Part shown: positions 10,002 through 18,967 of the stretch, in pieces
How positions within the stretch are numbered: position 1 is the first letter of the stretch
Layout: each line of letters begins with the position of its first letter
DNA from: Caballeronia sp. BR00000012568055
GTDB lineage: Bacteria > Pseudomonadota > Gammaproteobacteria > Burkholderiales > Burkholderiaceae
Assembly (NCBI RefSeq): GCF_029439455.1
Contig: NZ_JAQFVG010000358.1
Coordinates: 140,076-204,075 of the forward strand
Reading direction: 5' to 3'
DNA: 64,000 nt
Program-made: the position numbers and the translations under genes
The notes under the pieces: generated by a model
The model's input: only the letters and a program-made list of their open reading frames with translations
Database searches by the model: none
What the model was told of the DNA's origin: nothing

Positions 10002-10742
10002 AGCGCAGATCGCGCAGTCTTTCTGCCGCGCGATCTTCATCGTGTTCCATTCCATGCGCAGCGAGTCGAGCATCATCAGGCGGCCCGCGAGCGTTTCGCC
10101 GAAGCCGCCGATCACGCGCAGCGCTTCGGCCGCCTGCATCGCACCGATGATGCCGACGGTCGGCGCAAACACGCCCATCGTCGAGCAGGCGATTTCTTCG
10201 AATTCCTGATCGGGCGGGAACACGCACGCGTAGCACGGCGATTCGGCGCTGCGGAAATCGAAGGTGCTGATTTGGCCGTCGAAACGCAGCGCAGCGCCGG
10301 AAACCAACGGCATTTTATGCGCGACGCACGCGGCGTTGATGGCATGACGCGTGGCGAAGTTATCGCTGCAATCGAGCACGACCGAGGCTTGCGGGACGTT
10401 TTCATCGAGCCATTTCGCGTCGGCGCGCCTGTTGACGGCTTCGACCACAACATCCGGATTCAACGCGTTCAACGTCGTCCGTGCCGATTCCACTTTCGGC
10501 TGACCGACCGATGAAGTCGCATGCACGATCTGTCGTTGCAGATTGGTGAGATCGACCACATCCGCATCGACCAGCGTGATCTTTCCGATGCCCGCCGCCG
10601 CAAGATACATCGCGGCAGGCGCGCCCAGACCGCCCGCGCCGATGATGATCGCGTGGGCATCGAGAAAGCGCTGCTGCGCTTCGATACCGATTTCATCGAC
10701 GAGAATGTGGCGGGAATAGCGGAGAAGTTGGTCGTCGTTCAT
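9987..10742 (-). CDS. HesA/MoeB/ThiF family adenylyltransferase
   Basis: A 251-residue E1-like enzyme that adenylates the C-terminal Gly-Gly of a sulfur-carrier protein (MoaD or ThiS type). The nucleotide-binding loop GAGGLG is at residues 35-40, followed by VDADVVDLTNLQRQ. The zinc pairs CYAC and CAIC are present, as is the CSTMGVFAP block with a candidate catalytic cysteine. Length matches MoeB/ThiF without a rhodanese tail. No mo- or thi- gene is adjacent, so which carrier it serves cannot be told from context. It is the last gene before the convergent ptsI. Confidence 0.88.
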   Translation of the reverse strand: MNDDQLLRYSRHILVDEIGIEAQQRFLDAHAIIIGAGGLGAPAAMYLAAAGIGKITLVDADVVDLTNLQRQIVHATSSVGQPKVESARTTLNALNPDVVVEAVNRRADAKWLDENVPQASVVLDCSDNFATRHAINAACVAHKMPLVSGAALRFDGQISTFDFRSAESPCYACVFPPDQEFEEIACSTMGVFAPTVGIIGAMQAAEALRVIGGFGETLAGRLMMLDSLRMEWNTMKIARQKDCAICASHLL

Positions 10743-10756
10743 ATCGTGATGCCAAA

Positions 10757-10792
10757 GAAAAAGGCTCCGCGACGATCAATCCGCGAAGCCTT
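10757..10792 (-). terminator. Terminator downstream of the S41 protease gene
   Basis: On the minus strand, an 11-bp stem (AAGGCTTCGCG against CGCGGAGCCTT, one G-U pair) is followed by a T-rich run. It lies just past the protease stop and just before the moeB-like start, so it should separate the two transcripts. Confidence 0.75.
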
Positions 10793-10822
10793 CCGATACT
10801 ACCGCGAAGCAGCGAAAACGCC

Positions 10823-12403
10823 TTACTTCGTCTGCGCAGTCGGCGATGAAGCCGGTTCCGCGCCCGAAGCCGGAGCCGAACCCGGCGTGGCAGGCAGCGC
10901 AGGCGCCGCAACCACCGGTGCCGATGCCGAACGCGCCGGCTTGTTCTGCGCCAGCTTGCGCTCCGCGTACGACTTCGACTCGACGACCGGCTTGCCTTCC
11001 AGCTTGTTCAAAGCCTGCTGGAGCATGAAGTCGTCGTTGGTGCCGAACTCGACCGGCTTGCGCTCGCGATCCTTGCGGCGCTGCTCGGGCGTCTTCTTGT
11101 CGTTCTGCTCTTCGAGAATCCGCAACTGTTCCAGGCGATCGGCTTCGCGCTGTTCCTGTTCCTTCTTCTCGTTCGGATCCTGCGTGTTGGCGAGGTGGTT
11201 GGAGTAATCCACTTCGCGCGTGACGAGTGCGTCGTCCGGATCGCCGTCGGCGTATTGATCGACCGGCACGTCGGGGCGCACGCCCTGGTTCTGAATCGAC
11301 TTGCCGCTCGGCGTGTAGTAGTACGCCGTGGTCAGACGCAGCGCGGAATCCGCGGTCATCGGACGGACGGTCTGCACCGAGCCCTTGCCGAACGTCGTCT
11401 TGCCGACGATCAACGCGCGATGATGATCCTGCAATGCACCCGCCACAATCTCCGATGCCGACGCCGAGTAAGCGTTGGTCAGCACGACCATCGGCACCTT
11501 CTTGAAGATTTCCGGCACGCCCTTGAGCGGATCGGAGTCGAAAGACGGCAGGCGATAGTTGTCGTAGGTGTCGCGGAACGTCTGCTTCGCGTCCGCAATC
11601 TGGCCGTTCGTCGATACCACCACCGAGTTATCCGGCAGGAACGCGCCCGCCACACCGACCGCGCTTTGCAGCAGACCGCCGCCGTTGTTACGCAGGTCGA
11701 GCACGAGGCCCTTCAGATTCGGTTGCTGGCGCGCGAGGTCTTGCAGCTTCGACGCGAGATCCGGCACCGTGCGCTCCTGGAAGCTGGTGATGCGGATATA
11801 GCCGTAACCTGGCTCCGGCACCTTCATCTTCACCGACTGAACCTTGATCACGGCGCGCGTGACGGTCAGCGGGAAGGTGCGGTCGTCGCTCTTGCGGAAG
11901 ATGGTCAGCGTGACCTTGGTGCCCGGCTCGCCGCGCATCTGCTTGACGGCCTTGTCGAGCGTCATGCCGCGAACCGGCTTGTCGTTGATGCGCGTGATCA
12001 GATCGCCCGGACGGATACCGGCGCGGAACGCGGGCGTGTCTTCAATCGGCGAAATGACTTTGATCAGGCCGTCTTCGGAAGAAATTTCAATACCGAGACC
12101 CGCAAAGCGGCCCTTGGTTTGCTCTTGCAGTTCTTCGTAATCGGTCTTGTCGAGATACGACGAGTGCGGATCGAGGCTCGACACCATGCCTTTGATGGCG
12201 GCGGTGAGGAGCTTTTTATCATCGACCGGTTCGACGTATTCGTGTTTGATTTGCCCGAAGACTTCAGCGAACAGCCGTAGCTGGTCTAGCGGCAACGGCG
12301 TTGAGGCGGCTTGCTGTGCGGATGCGGAAATCTGCAAGGTAGCGAGTGCGCCGGCAGCAACGCCTGCGGCGACCAGGCCGAAGTTTTTCAGGTTCTTTCG
12401 CAT
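10823..12403 (-). CDS. S41 family carboxyl-terminal processing protease (CtpA/Prc type)
   Basis: A 526-residue periplasmic serine protease. An N-terminal signal segment (MRKNLKNFGLVAAGVAAGALATL) is followed by an activation helix region, a PDZ domain with GLGIEISSEDG and RPGDLITRINDKPV, and the S41 core. The core contains the catalytic serine in NAYSASASEI and the lysine in GKTTFGKGSVQT. A charged coiled segment and an Ala/Pro-rich tail end the protein. Such proteases trim C-termini of exported proteins or cell-wall enzymes. The ATG at 12403 starts the signal peptide directly; an in-frame ATG at 12436 is possible. gpmA lies upstream on the same strand, a common order. Confidence 0.92.
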   Translation of the reverse strand: MRKNLKNFGLVAAGVAAGALATLQISASAQQAASTPLPLDQLRLFAEVFGQIKHEYVEPVDDKKLLTAAIKGMVSSLDPHSSYLDKTDYEELQEQTKGRFAGLGIEISSEDGLIKVISPIEDTPAFRAGIRPGDLITRINDKPVRGMTLDKAVKQMRGEPGTKVTLTIFRKSDDRTFPLTVTRAVIKVQSVKMKVPEPGYGYIRITSFQERTVPDLASKLQDLARQQPNLKGLVLDLRNNGGGLLQSAVGVAGAFLPDNSVVVSTNGQIADAKQTFRDTYDNYRLPSFDSDPLKGVPEIFKKVPMVVLTNAYSASASEIVAGALQDHHRALIVGKTTFGKGSVQTVRPMTADSALRLTTAYYYTPSGKSIQNQGVRPDVPVDQYADGDPDDALVTREVDYSNHLANTQDPNEKKEQEQREADRLEQLRILEEQNDKKTPEQRRKDRERKPVEFGTNDDFMLQQALNKLEGKPVVESKSYAERKLAQNKPARSASAPVVAAPALPATPGSAPASGAEPASSPTAQTK

Positions 12404-12549
12404 AGAGTGGTGCGGTCGGAATCGAATGGACGGCATCGTAGGTGACGGGCCAGTATAACCGTTCACCTTAATTGGCGACTTAAACGCAACTTAAATGCCT
12501 GAGCAATTCACGCCCGGCAATGTCCGTTTCTGTCGATATCGACGGCATG

Positions 12550-12607
12550 GCGTCAGGCGAGCGCCACTTGGCGCAATCGCCTGACGCATTGCCCGACTGC
12601 GGGCAAT
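12550..12607. other. Two tandem strong hairpins in the gpmA-protease spacer
   Basis: Hairpin one pairs GCGTCAGGCGA-GCGCC with GGCGC-(AA)-TCGCCTGACGC around an ACTT loop: 16 base pairs with a two-base bulge. Hairpin two, immediately next to it, pairs ATTGCCCG with CGGGCAAT around an ACTG loop. Neither is followed by a T-tract on either strand. They begin about 15 bases after the gpmA stop on the minus strand, which suggests a 3' stabilising structure or an atypical terminator. The rest of the 12404-12622 gap holds nothing else I recognise. Confidence 0.6.
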
Positions 12608-12622
12608 CATTCAGCAGCGAGA

Positions 12623-13369
12623 TCAGCCTGCTTTGCCTTGCTTGGCGACGGCGGCTTGCGCAGCCGCGATTGCATCGGCATCGCCCAGATAGTAGTGCTT
12701 GATGGGCTTGAGGTTCTCGTCCAGTTCATAGACGAGCGGCACGCCGTTCGGGATATTCAGACCGACGATATCGGCGTCCGAAATATCGTCGAGATACTTG
12801 ACCAGCGCGCGGATGGAGTTGCCATGCGCCGAAATCACGACCTGTTTGCCCGCCTTGATGGCCGGCGCGATCGATTCGTTCCAGATGGGCAGCACGCGCG
12901 CGACCGTGTCTTTCAGGCATTCGGTCAGCGGCAACTGCTCGCGCGGCACCTTGGCGTAACGCGGGTCGTTGAAGGACGCGCGTTCGTCCGACGGGTCGAG
13001 CGAGGGCGGCGGCGTGTCGTAGCTGCGGCGCCAGACGAGAACCTGATCGTCGCCGTACTTCTTGGCGGTTTCGGCCTTGTTGAGACCGGCGAGCGCGCCG
13101 TAATGGCGTTCGTTCAGACGCCACGAATGCACGACCGGAATGTACATCTGGTCCATTTCGTCCTGAACGTGCCAGAGCGTGCGGATGGCGCGCTTGAGCA
13201 CGGACGTGTAGGCGATGTCGAATGCGTAGCCGGCTTCCTTCAGCAGCACGCCTGCCTGGCGCGCTTCGCGGTTGCCTTGCTCGGTGAGGTCGACATCGAC
13301 CCAGCCGGTGAACCGGTTTTCCTTGTTCCACGTCGATTCGCCGTGGCGGATGAGCACGAGCTTGTACAT
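12623..13369 (-). CDS. gpmA: 2,3-bisphosphoglycerate-dependent phosphoglycerate mutase
   Basis: A 248-residue cytosolic glycolytic enzyme interconverting 3- and 2-phosphoglycerate. The phosphohistidine is His9 in [10 protein letters not shown]. The [15 protein letters not shown] segment and the late [15 protein letters not shown] histidine block are present. Length equals the E. coli enzyme. The ATG at 13369 starts the canonical [10 protein letters not shown]; the upstream in-frame extension has no homology to the family. It is divergent from the rhodanese gene across about 190 bases. Confidence 0.96.
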   Translation of the reverse strand: MYKLVLIRHGESTWNKENRFTGWVDVDLTEQGNREARQAGVLLKEAGYAFDIAYTSVLKRAIRTLWHVQDEMDQMYIPVVHSWRLNERHYGALAGLNKAETAKKYGDDQVLVWRRSYDTPPPSLDPSDERASFNDPRYAKVPREQLPLTECLKDTVARVLPIWNESIAPAIKAGKQVVISAHGNSIRALVKYLDDISDADIVGLNIPNGVPLVYELDENLKPIKHYYLGDADAIAAAQAAVAKQGKAG

Positions 13370-13555
13370 GATTGATAGGTCGGTCAGTTGGAAAGCATTG
13401 CACGCCGAAAGACGCCCTGGAATCCTGCCAATATCTGCGGAGCGTCGCAATCGGCCGAATGGCCTAGGCCATCGCGGGAAACGGTTATTTTATAATGTTG
13501 CGATTGTTCTCATTTCCCTTTTCTCCCTTCCCTCTACATTTCGGCGGCTCTCGAC

Positions 13556-13984
13556 GTGAAGTTTTTCACTGAATACACGAATATCGCGCTCATCGTCATT
13601 GCGCTCGTTTCCGGCTTTCTGCTCCTGTGGCCGGCCATTACGCGGCGCGGCGGGCGCGGCGGCGTCACCGCTGCCGAGGCCACGACGCTCATCAATCGCC
13701 GCAATGCCGTGGTGATCGACCTTCGTCCCGCCGCGGAATTCGCGACGGGTCACTTGCCGCAGGCGCGCAATATCGAGCCGGCGGAGCTTCAAGCAAAAAT
13801 CGGCCAGATCGCCAAGAATAAGGGCAATCCGGTCGTGCTCGTATGCCAGACCGGTCAACAGTCGCAGCGCGCCAGCCGCACCGTGACCGAAGCGGGCTAC
13901 GCCGAGGTTCACGTTTTGCAGGGCGGAGTCGATGCCTGGCAAAAGGCAGGTATGCCGGTCGTGAAACAAGGAGCAGTCAAGTGA
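13556..13984 (+). CDS. Membrane-anchored rhodanese-like sulfurtransferase
   Basis: A 142-residue protein with one N-terminal membrane helix (about residues 8-28) and a single rhodanese domain. The active-site cysteine is Cys97 in VLVCQTGQQSQRA, and the DLRPAAEFATGHLPQARN block is typical. It resembles E. coli YibN, which also sits next to grxC and secB. The GTG start at 13556 has only a weak ribosome binding site. Its stop overlaps the grxC GTG start (GTGA), so the two are probably coupled. Confidence 0.88.
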   Translation: MKFFTEYTNIALIVIALVSGFLLLWPAITRRGGRGGVTAAEATTLINRRNAVVIDLRPAAEFATGHLPQARNIEPAELQAKIGQIAKNKGNPVVLVCQTGQQSQRASRTVTEAGYAEVHVLQGGVDAWQKAGMPVVKQGAVK

Positions 13985-14241
13985 AAAAGGTTTTGATGTA
14001 CAGCACGCAAGTGTGCCCGTATTGCCAGATGGCCGAACGTCTACTAAAGTCGCGCGGGGTCGAATCGATCGAAAAGGTCTTGATCGACCGTGAACCGGGG
14101 CGTCGCGAGGAAATGATGTCGCGCACCGGCCGCCGCACCGTGCCGCAGGTTTATATCGGCGAGACGCATGTGGGCGGTTATGACGATCTTTCGGCTCTCG
14201 ACCGCCAGGGCGGTCTCGTGCCGCTGCTCGAGTCGGCCTGA
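13981..14241 (+). CDS. grxC: Glutaredoxin 3
   Basis: An 86-residue glutaredoxin with the redox pair CPYC at residues 12-15 and the cis-proline segment TVPQVYIG followed by HVGGYDD, which bind glutathione. It reduces disulfides and ribonucleotide reductase using glutathione. The GTG start at 13981 overlaps the rhodanese stop and has an AAGGAG site upstream; starting here gives the normal GrxC length. The order rhodanese-grxC-secB-gpsA matches the yibN-grxC-secB-gpsA arrangement of enterobacteria. Confidence 0.95.
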   Translation: MKKVLMYSTQVCPYCQMAERLLKSRGVESIEKVLIDREPGRREEMMSRTGRRTVPQVYIGETHVGGYDDLSALDRQGGLVPLLESA

Positions 14242-14301
14242 AATGCAATGGCTGCCCGGCCGGAAACCGGGCGGCAGAACCGAATCACCTAGGAAATCAT
14301 T

Positions 14302-14772
14302 ATGTCCGACGAGAACAACCAGCCGTTTTTCAATATTCAGCGCATTTACCTGAAGGATATGTCGCTCGAGCAGCCGAACTCGCCGGCCATCTTCCTCGAA
14401 CAGGAAATGCCGTCGGTCGAAGTCGAAGTCGATGTGAAGGCCGAGCGTCTGGCTGAGAGCGTCTTCGAAGTGCTGGTCACGGGCACGGTCACGGCGAAGG
14501 TCAACGACAAGGTCGCTTTCCTGATCGAAGCCAAGCAAGCAGGCATTTTCGACATCCGCAATATCCCGGCTGAACAGATCGACCCGCTCGTCGGCATTGC
14601 ATGCCCGACCATTCTGTTCCCGTATCTCCGTTCGAATATTGCCGATGCGATCACGCGCGCCGGCTTCCCGCCGATCCACCTCGCCGAAATCAACTTCCAG
14701 GCGCTGTACGAACAGCGTCTCGCGCAGTTGTCGGGCGCGCAGGAAGGCGCGGCGAACGGCGCGACGCACTGA
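14302..14772 (+). CDS. secB: Protein-export chaperone SecB
   Basis: A 156-residue SecB, the usual length. The N-terminal beta segment [20 protein letters not shown] and the [26 protein letters not shown] block are diagnostic. The tetramer keeps preproteins unfolded and delivers them to SecA. An AGGAAATC ribosome binding site precedes the ATG. It is co-oriented with grxC (60-base gap) and gpsA (40-base gap). Confidence 0.97.
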   Translation: MSDENNQPFFNIQRIYLKDMSLEQPNSPAIFLEQEMPSVEVEVDVKAERLAESVFEVLVTGTVTAKVNDKVAFLIEAKQAGIFDIRNIPAEQIDPLVGIACPTILFPYLRSNIADAITRAGFPPIHLAEINFQALYEQRLAQLSGAQEGAANGATH

Positions 14773-14812
14773 GCGTCGATAACCGTCTGACTCTGCCAAT
14801 CCGGAGCCGAGC

Positions 14813-15811
14813 ATGAAAGTAGCCGTTCTCGGCGCCGGCGCGTGGGGCACCGCTTTGGCGGGGCACCTCGCGACGCGGCACGACACGTTGCTCTGGGCGC
14901 GCGATGGCGCGCTCATCGAATCTCTTTCCCGTACGCACGAAAACACGCGCTATTTGCCGGGCGTTGCGCTGCCGCGCGCGCTTTCGTTCGATGCGGATCT
15001 CTCGCACGCTTTGAGCCACGCCGCTGCTGACGATGCCCTCTGCGTCGTTGCCACGCCGGTCGCGGGCTTGCGCGCGCTGTGCCGCACCATGCGCGATGCG
15101 GGCATCGTTCCCGCGCATATCGTCTGGTTGTGCAAAGGCTTCGAAGCCGATACGCAATGCTTGCCGAACGAAGTTGTCGCCGCCGAATTGCCGATGCATC
15201 GCAGCAACGGCACGTTGTCGGGTCCGAGCTTCGCACGCGAAGTGGGGCAGGGTTTGCCGGTGGCGTTGACGGTGGCGAGTGCATCGGCGGAACTGGGTGT
15301 GCGGACCGTCGCCGCGTTCCATCACGGCGCAATGCGTATCTATACCGGCGATGACGTTATCGGCGTGGAAGTGGGCGGCGCGGTGAAGAACGTGCTCGCG
15401 ATTGCCACCGGCATTTCCGATGGCCTCGGCCTCGGTCTCAACGCACGCGCCGCGCTTATCACGCGGGGTCTCGCGGAAATGTCGCGCCTCGGCGTGGCGC
15501 TCGGTGGACGCGCGGAGACGTTCACCGGCTTGACCGGTTTAGGCGATCTGATTCTCACCGCGACGGGCGATCTCTCGCGCAATCGCACGGTTGGCGTTCA
15601 GCTCGCCAGCGGCCGCACACTCGATGAAATTCTCGCCGCGCTCGGCCACGTCGCGGAAGGCGTGCGATGCGCGCGCGCCGTGCTTGGTCTCGCGCAATCG
15701 CGCGGTATCGAAATGCCGATCACGCAGGCCGTTTGCCGCGTGCTATTCGACCAAGTCGCACCGCGCGATGCCGTGCAGGCGCTGCTCAGCCGCGACGCAA
15801 AAGCCGAGTGA
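14813..15811 (+). CDS. gpsA: Glycerol-3-phosphate dehydrogenase [NAD(P)+]
   Basis: A 332-residue GpsA producing sn-glycerol 3-phosphate for phospholipids. The dinucleotide-binding loop GAGAWG is at residues 7-12. The catalytic lysine lies in [16 protein letters not shown], and the substrate segment [20 protein letters not shown] is present. Length matches the family. It ends convergently with trmL only a few bases away, with no room for a separate terminator. Confidence 0.96.
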   Translation: MKVAVLGAGAWGTALAGHLATRHDTLLWARDGALIESLSRTHENTRYLPGVALPRALSFDADLSHALSHAAADDALCVVATPVAGLRALCRTMRDAGIVPAHIVWLCKGFEADTQCLPNEVVAAELPMHRSNGTLSGPSFAREVGQGLPVALTVASASAELGVRTVAAFHHGAMRIYTGDDVIGVEVGGAVKNVLAIATGISDGLGLGLNARAALITRGLAEMSRLGVALGGRAETFTGLTGLGDLILTATGDLSRNRTVGVQLASGRTLDEILAALGHVAEGVRCARAVLGLAQSRGIEMPITQAVCRVLFDQVAPRDAVQALLSRDAKAE

Positions 15812-15815
15812 GCCT

Positions 15816-16286
15816 TTAAGCGCCGCCGTCGAAGCCCGCCTGACGCCACGCTTCGAACGTCACGATCGCCACCGTATTCGACAGATTCAGACTGCGATTG
15901 CCCGGACGCATGGGCAATCGCACGCGCTGCTCATTCGGAAAGCGATCGAGCAGTTCTGTCGATAAACCGCGCGTTTCCGCGCCGAACACGAACCAGTCGC
16001 CGGGCTTGAACGCGTGATCGAAGAAGGGCGACGACCCGCGCGTGGTGAACGCGAACATGCGGCTCGCGTCCGGCGCTTCCCTGGCAAGAAACGCGTCCCA
16101 GTCTGCATGCACGTTCATTTCGGCGTACTCGTGGTAATCGAGTCCGGCGCGGCGCAACTTGGCGTCGTCGAGCGGAAAGCCGAGCGGTTCGATCAGATGC
16201 AGACGCGCGCCGGTGTTCGCACACAGGCGAATGACGTTGCCGGTGTTCGGCGGAATTTCGGGCTCGACGAGTACGACGTTGAACAT
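15816..16286 (-). CDS. trmL: tRNA (cytidine/uridine-2'-O-)-methyltransferase TrmL
   Basis: A 156-residue SPOUT methyltransferase that methylates the wobble ribose of tRNA-Leu. The N-terminus MFNVVLVEPEIPPNTGNVIRL, the middle FVFGAETRGLS loop and the C-terminal LPMRPGNRSLNLSNTVAIV knot are characteristic. The ATG at 16286 starts that conserved N-terminus; the long upstream in-frame extension has no family similarity. No strong ribosome binding site is seen. comF lies just upstream on the same strand. Confidence 0.95.
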   Translation of the reverse strand: MFNVVLVEPEIPPNTGNVIRLCANTGARLHLIEPLGFPLDDAKLRRAGLDYHEYAEMNVHADWDAFLAREAPDASRMFAFTTRGSSPFFDHAFKPGDWFVFGAETRGLSTELLDRFPNEQRVRLPMRPGNRSLNLSNTVAIVTFEAWRQAGFDGGA

Positions 16287-16305
16287 AATTAGGACGTTGT
16301 GACGG

Positions 16306-17079
16306 TTAATCCTGAGGCGTACGCAGCGCCACGAAATTCGTGACGCGTCGCGCGCCCGCGAGCTTGAGCGTGCGCGCAAGGGCATCGAGTGTAGCGCCTG
16401 ACGTCATCACATCATCGACGATGCCGATGTGTTTGCCGCGCACATCCTCAGTCACTTGAAACGCGTTGGCGACGTTGCGGCGGCGCGTATCGATATCGAG
16501 CTTCGATTGCGGCGCGGTATGCGTCACGCGTTTGACCAGCGTCGCATTTGCGCGCGTGCCGAGCAAACGCGCAAGCGGACGCGCAATTGTCCACGCCTGG
16601 TTGTATCCGCGCGCAATCAGCCGTTTGGACGATAACGGTACGGGCGCGATGACATCGGGCATCGGCAAATTGCTGTCTTCGAACAAGGTGTGCAGATGCC
16701 GCGCGAACTCCGCGCCCGCTGCCAGTCGTCCGCGAAATTTCAACTCCACCGCCAGCAAATCGAGCGGCGCGCGATAGTCGGCGAGCGCGAGCGTGTCGTT
16801 GAATGCGGGCGGATTCTCGAGACACGCGGTGCAGTGCAAGCGCACATCGTCGCGATCGCGCCGCGTGTATTCCGTGCGCAGCGGCAACGCACACGTCGCG
16901 CAGCGCAGACGCGGCTCGTTCCAGTACTGCGCATCGCAGCCAGCGCACAACACACCATGCGACACATTGCCGCACAACGCACACTGACCAGGCAGCGCGA
17001 TGTCGAAGGCGCGCTTCAGCATCGCCGCGAGATCGCGTCCGCGCGCGCCGAACGGTAAAGAGATGCTCACGCCTTTCAT
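16306..17079 (-). CDS. ComF family phosphoribosyltransferase-like protein
   Basis: A 257-residue ComF/GntX-type protein. Four CxxC-type elements in the first ~90 residues (CALC, CAGC, CATC, CTAC) suggest zinc fingers. A type I phosphoribosyltransferase domain follows with the PRPP loop VDDVMTSGAT near the C-terminus. ComF proteins are implicated in processing or transport of single-stranded DNA during transformation. It is divergent from the BioC-like gene, with a 150-base spacer that contains a plausible TATACT -10 element. Confidence 0.88.
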   Translation of the reverse strand: MKGVSISLPFGARGRDLAAMLKRAFDIALPGQCALCGNVSHGVLCAGCDAQYWNEPRLRCATCALPLRTEYTRRDRDDVRLHCTACLENPPAFNDTLALADYRAPLDLLAVELKFRGRLAAGAEFARHLHTLFEDSNLPMPDVIAPVPLSSKRLIARGYNQAWTIARPLARLLGTRANATLVKRVTHTAPQSKLDIDTRRRNVANAFQVTEDVRGKHIGIVDDVMTSGATLDALARTLKLAGARRVTNFVALRTPQD

Positions 17080-17231
17080 GTGCTTCGAGAGTCCCGCTGA
17101 AGTGATGATGCCAGGCCTCGAATCCGCACCTTTACGCCGTGAATAAAGCTGTTTTCGCGTCGTATCGGCCGGTTACAGAGGCTTATTTCGAGACGACCGA
17201 GTATACTTCGCACTCTCCGCGAAAAACCGCC

Positions 17232-18212
17232 ATGTCTTCCACGTCCCCCAAAACTAGCCGACCGGCCTATGATCCGCGCCGCCTGCGCGAGATCTTCGAC
17301 CGTCGTGCGGCCGACTTCAACGAGGTCGCGTTTCTGCCGCGCGAAATCGCGTCGCGGATGCGGGAGCGGCTGGAGTACATCAAGGTCGCGCCCACGCGCG
17401 TGCTCGATGCAGCATGCGGCGCAGGCTCCGATCTCAGCGGTCTGCGCGAGCGATTCACCGAAGCATCCGTGCTCGGCGTCGATATTTCGTCCGCCATGCT
17501 CAAGCGCGCGAGCCTAGCCGATTCGGCCGATGCCGAAAGCACCACAGGCTGGAAACGCTTCCTCCCATCGACGCTCGCGAAAGCCTTCGGCGCGCGCGGC
17601 CCGCAACTCGCGCAGGCGGATTTCTCGGCGCTGCCGTTTGCATCGGAAGCGTTCGAATTGCTGTGGTCGAATCTCGCGCTGCACTGGCACGCCAGCCCCG
17701 ACGCAGTGTTCCCCGAATGGCAGCGCGTGCTCAAAGTAAACGGCCTGCTGATGTTCAGCACCTTCGGTCCCGATACGCTGCGTGAACTCGCCGCCGCGTA
17801 CCGCGAAGCCGAACGCACGCTCGGTCTCGCGCCGCATCCCCACACGATCGACTTCGTCGATATGCATGATCTCGGTGACATGCTGGTGGAAAGCGGCTTC
17901 GAAATTCCGGTGATGGATCAGGAAGTCATCACCATCACGTATAAGTCTCCCGAATCTTTGTTGAAGGACGTCACGCGCTGGGGCGCGTACCCGTTCGAGC
18001 GCGCGACGCCCGCGCACGCCGCCGACGCGCAAGCCTTGCGTGGCGCGGTTCACGAGAAGCTCGACGCGCTGCGTCGTGAAGACGGCACTATCCCGCTGAC
18101 GTTCGAAGTGATTTACGGCCACGCATGGAAAGCGGTGCCGCGCATGACGGCCGAAGGGCACGGCATCGTCCGGCTGGAGGATATTGGCCGGGGCCCGAAA
18201 CGGAATCGCTGA
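17232..18212 (+). CDS. BioC-like SAM-dependent methyltransferase
   Basis: A 326-residue class I methyltransferase. Motif I is VLDAACGAGSDLSGL near residue 60, followed by the VLGVDIS acidic-loop region and a LLWSNLALHWHASPD block. The overall pattern, including the FDRRAADF N-terminal region, resembles the malonyl-ACP O-methyltransferase BioC that starts biotin synthesis. No other bio gene is adjacent, so the role rests on sequence resemblance. I chose the ATG at 17232 because it begins just ahead of the conserved region; an in-frame ATG at 17139 would add 31 residues without recognised similarity. Confidence 0.75.
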   Translation: MSSTSPKTSRPAYDPRRLREIFDRRAADFNEVAFLPREIASRMRERLEYIKVAPTRVLDAACGAGSDLSGLRERFTEASVLGVDISSAMLKRASLADSADAESTTGWKRFLPSTLAKAFGARGPQLAQADFSALPFASEAFELLWSNLALHWHASPDAVFPEWQRVLKVNGLLMFSTFGPDTLRELAAAYREAERTLGLAPHPHTIDFVDMHDLGDMLVESGFEIPVMDQEVITITYKSPESLLKDVTRWGAYPFERATPAHAADAQALRGAVHEKLDALRREDGTIPLTFEVIYGHAWKAVPRMTAEGHGIVRLEDIGRGPKRNR

Positions 18213-18342
18213 AAGGTTTCGTGCAAGGCCGAAAGAGGGCGATTGTTATGTCAGAGATTTCCGCTTAAAAGTCGCCCGAAAAGGTGCGTCAAATCGGCGC
18301 AGAAGCTTGTGGCATATGGGTTTGCGCTGTTATGCCCCTTGC

Positions 18343-18371
18343 TTGTGGATGCAAACCATCCCGCCTATAAT
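18343..18371 (+). promoter_or_regulatory. Sigma-70 promoter for the cytochrome oxidase cluster
   Basis: TTGTGG-N17-TATAAT is close to consensus, with a perfect -10. It lies about 75 bases before the DUF2244 gene, the first gene of the cluster. Confidence 0.75.
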
Positions 18372-18373
18372 GC

Positions 18374-18396
18374 GTCAGTTTGTCGCCCGAACTGAC
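18374..18396. promoter_or_regulatory. Inverted repeat at the predicted start site of the cox cluster
   Basis: GTCAGTT-N9-AACTGAC is a perfect 7-bp inverted repeat starting three bases after the -10 element, so it spans the expected +1 region. It could be an operator or a 5' hairpin in the transcript. Confidence 0.5.
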
Positions 18397-18447
18397 ACAA
18401 ATTTGGGCAAAATCCGAGCGAAATTGTGAGGATTGGTGGAGGCTGTG

Positions 18448-18921
18448 ATGCAAGTGAGCCAGACGCTGACAGATTCTGAGCCGCTCATCAAAGACTGGTT
18501 GATGAAGCGGAATTGCTCGGTCTCGCCACGGCAATTCGTGGGGTTTTATCTGTCGTTGGCGCTGGTTTCGGCTGTGATCGCAACTTTGCTGTTTCTGAAC
18601 GGCGCCTGGCTGGTGCTGCCGTTCACCGGAATCGAGCTGACCGTGGTCGGCGTCGCGTTCGTGATCTACGCGCGGCATGCCGTCGACTTCGAGCGAATCC
18701 GGCTGTATCAAAACCGGTTGTTGATCGAGCAGATGAACGCCGAAGAATTGACGCAGTTCGAGTTCAATCCGCGCTGGGTGCGGGTCGAAACGGGCGCGAC
18801 ACCGAGAGAACCGCTCACGATCGTATCGCGCGGGCAATCGGTGAAAATCGGACAACACCTTGCACAGCATCGTCGCAAACAGTTTGCTGCCGAGTTGCAG
18901 GCGTCGCTCAGACGCCTTTGA
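18448..18921 (+). CDS. DUF2244 membrane protein
   Basis: A 157-residue protein with two adjacent membrane helices (roughly residues 30-75), then a basic C-terminal domain. It matches the DUF2244 pattern, whose members often sit at the head of cytochrome c oxidase operons in proteobacteria; the molecular role is not known to me. Several start codons cluster here (TTG, two GTGs and ATG); I chose the ATG at 18448 because a GGAGG site lies five bases before it. The ctaC gene follows after 46 bases. Confidence 0.8.
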   Translation: MQVSQTLTDSEPLIKDWLMKRNCSVSPRQFVGFYLSLALVSAVIATLLFLNGAWLVLPFTGIELTVVGVAFVIYARHAVDFERIRLYQNRLLIEQMNAEELTQFEFNPRWVRVETGATPREPLTIVSRGQSVKIGQHLAQHRRKQFAAELQASLRRL

Positions 18922-18967
18922 GAGGAGCCGGCAGCCTGCACGATGTCCACGGGGGTCGAGGGATTGA

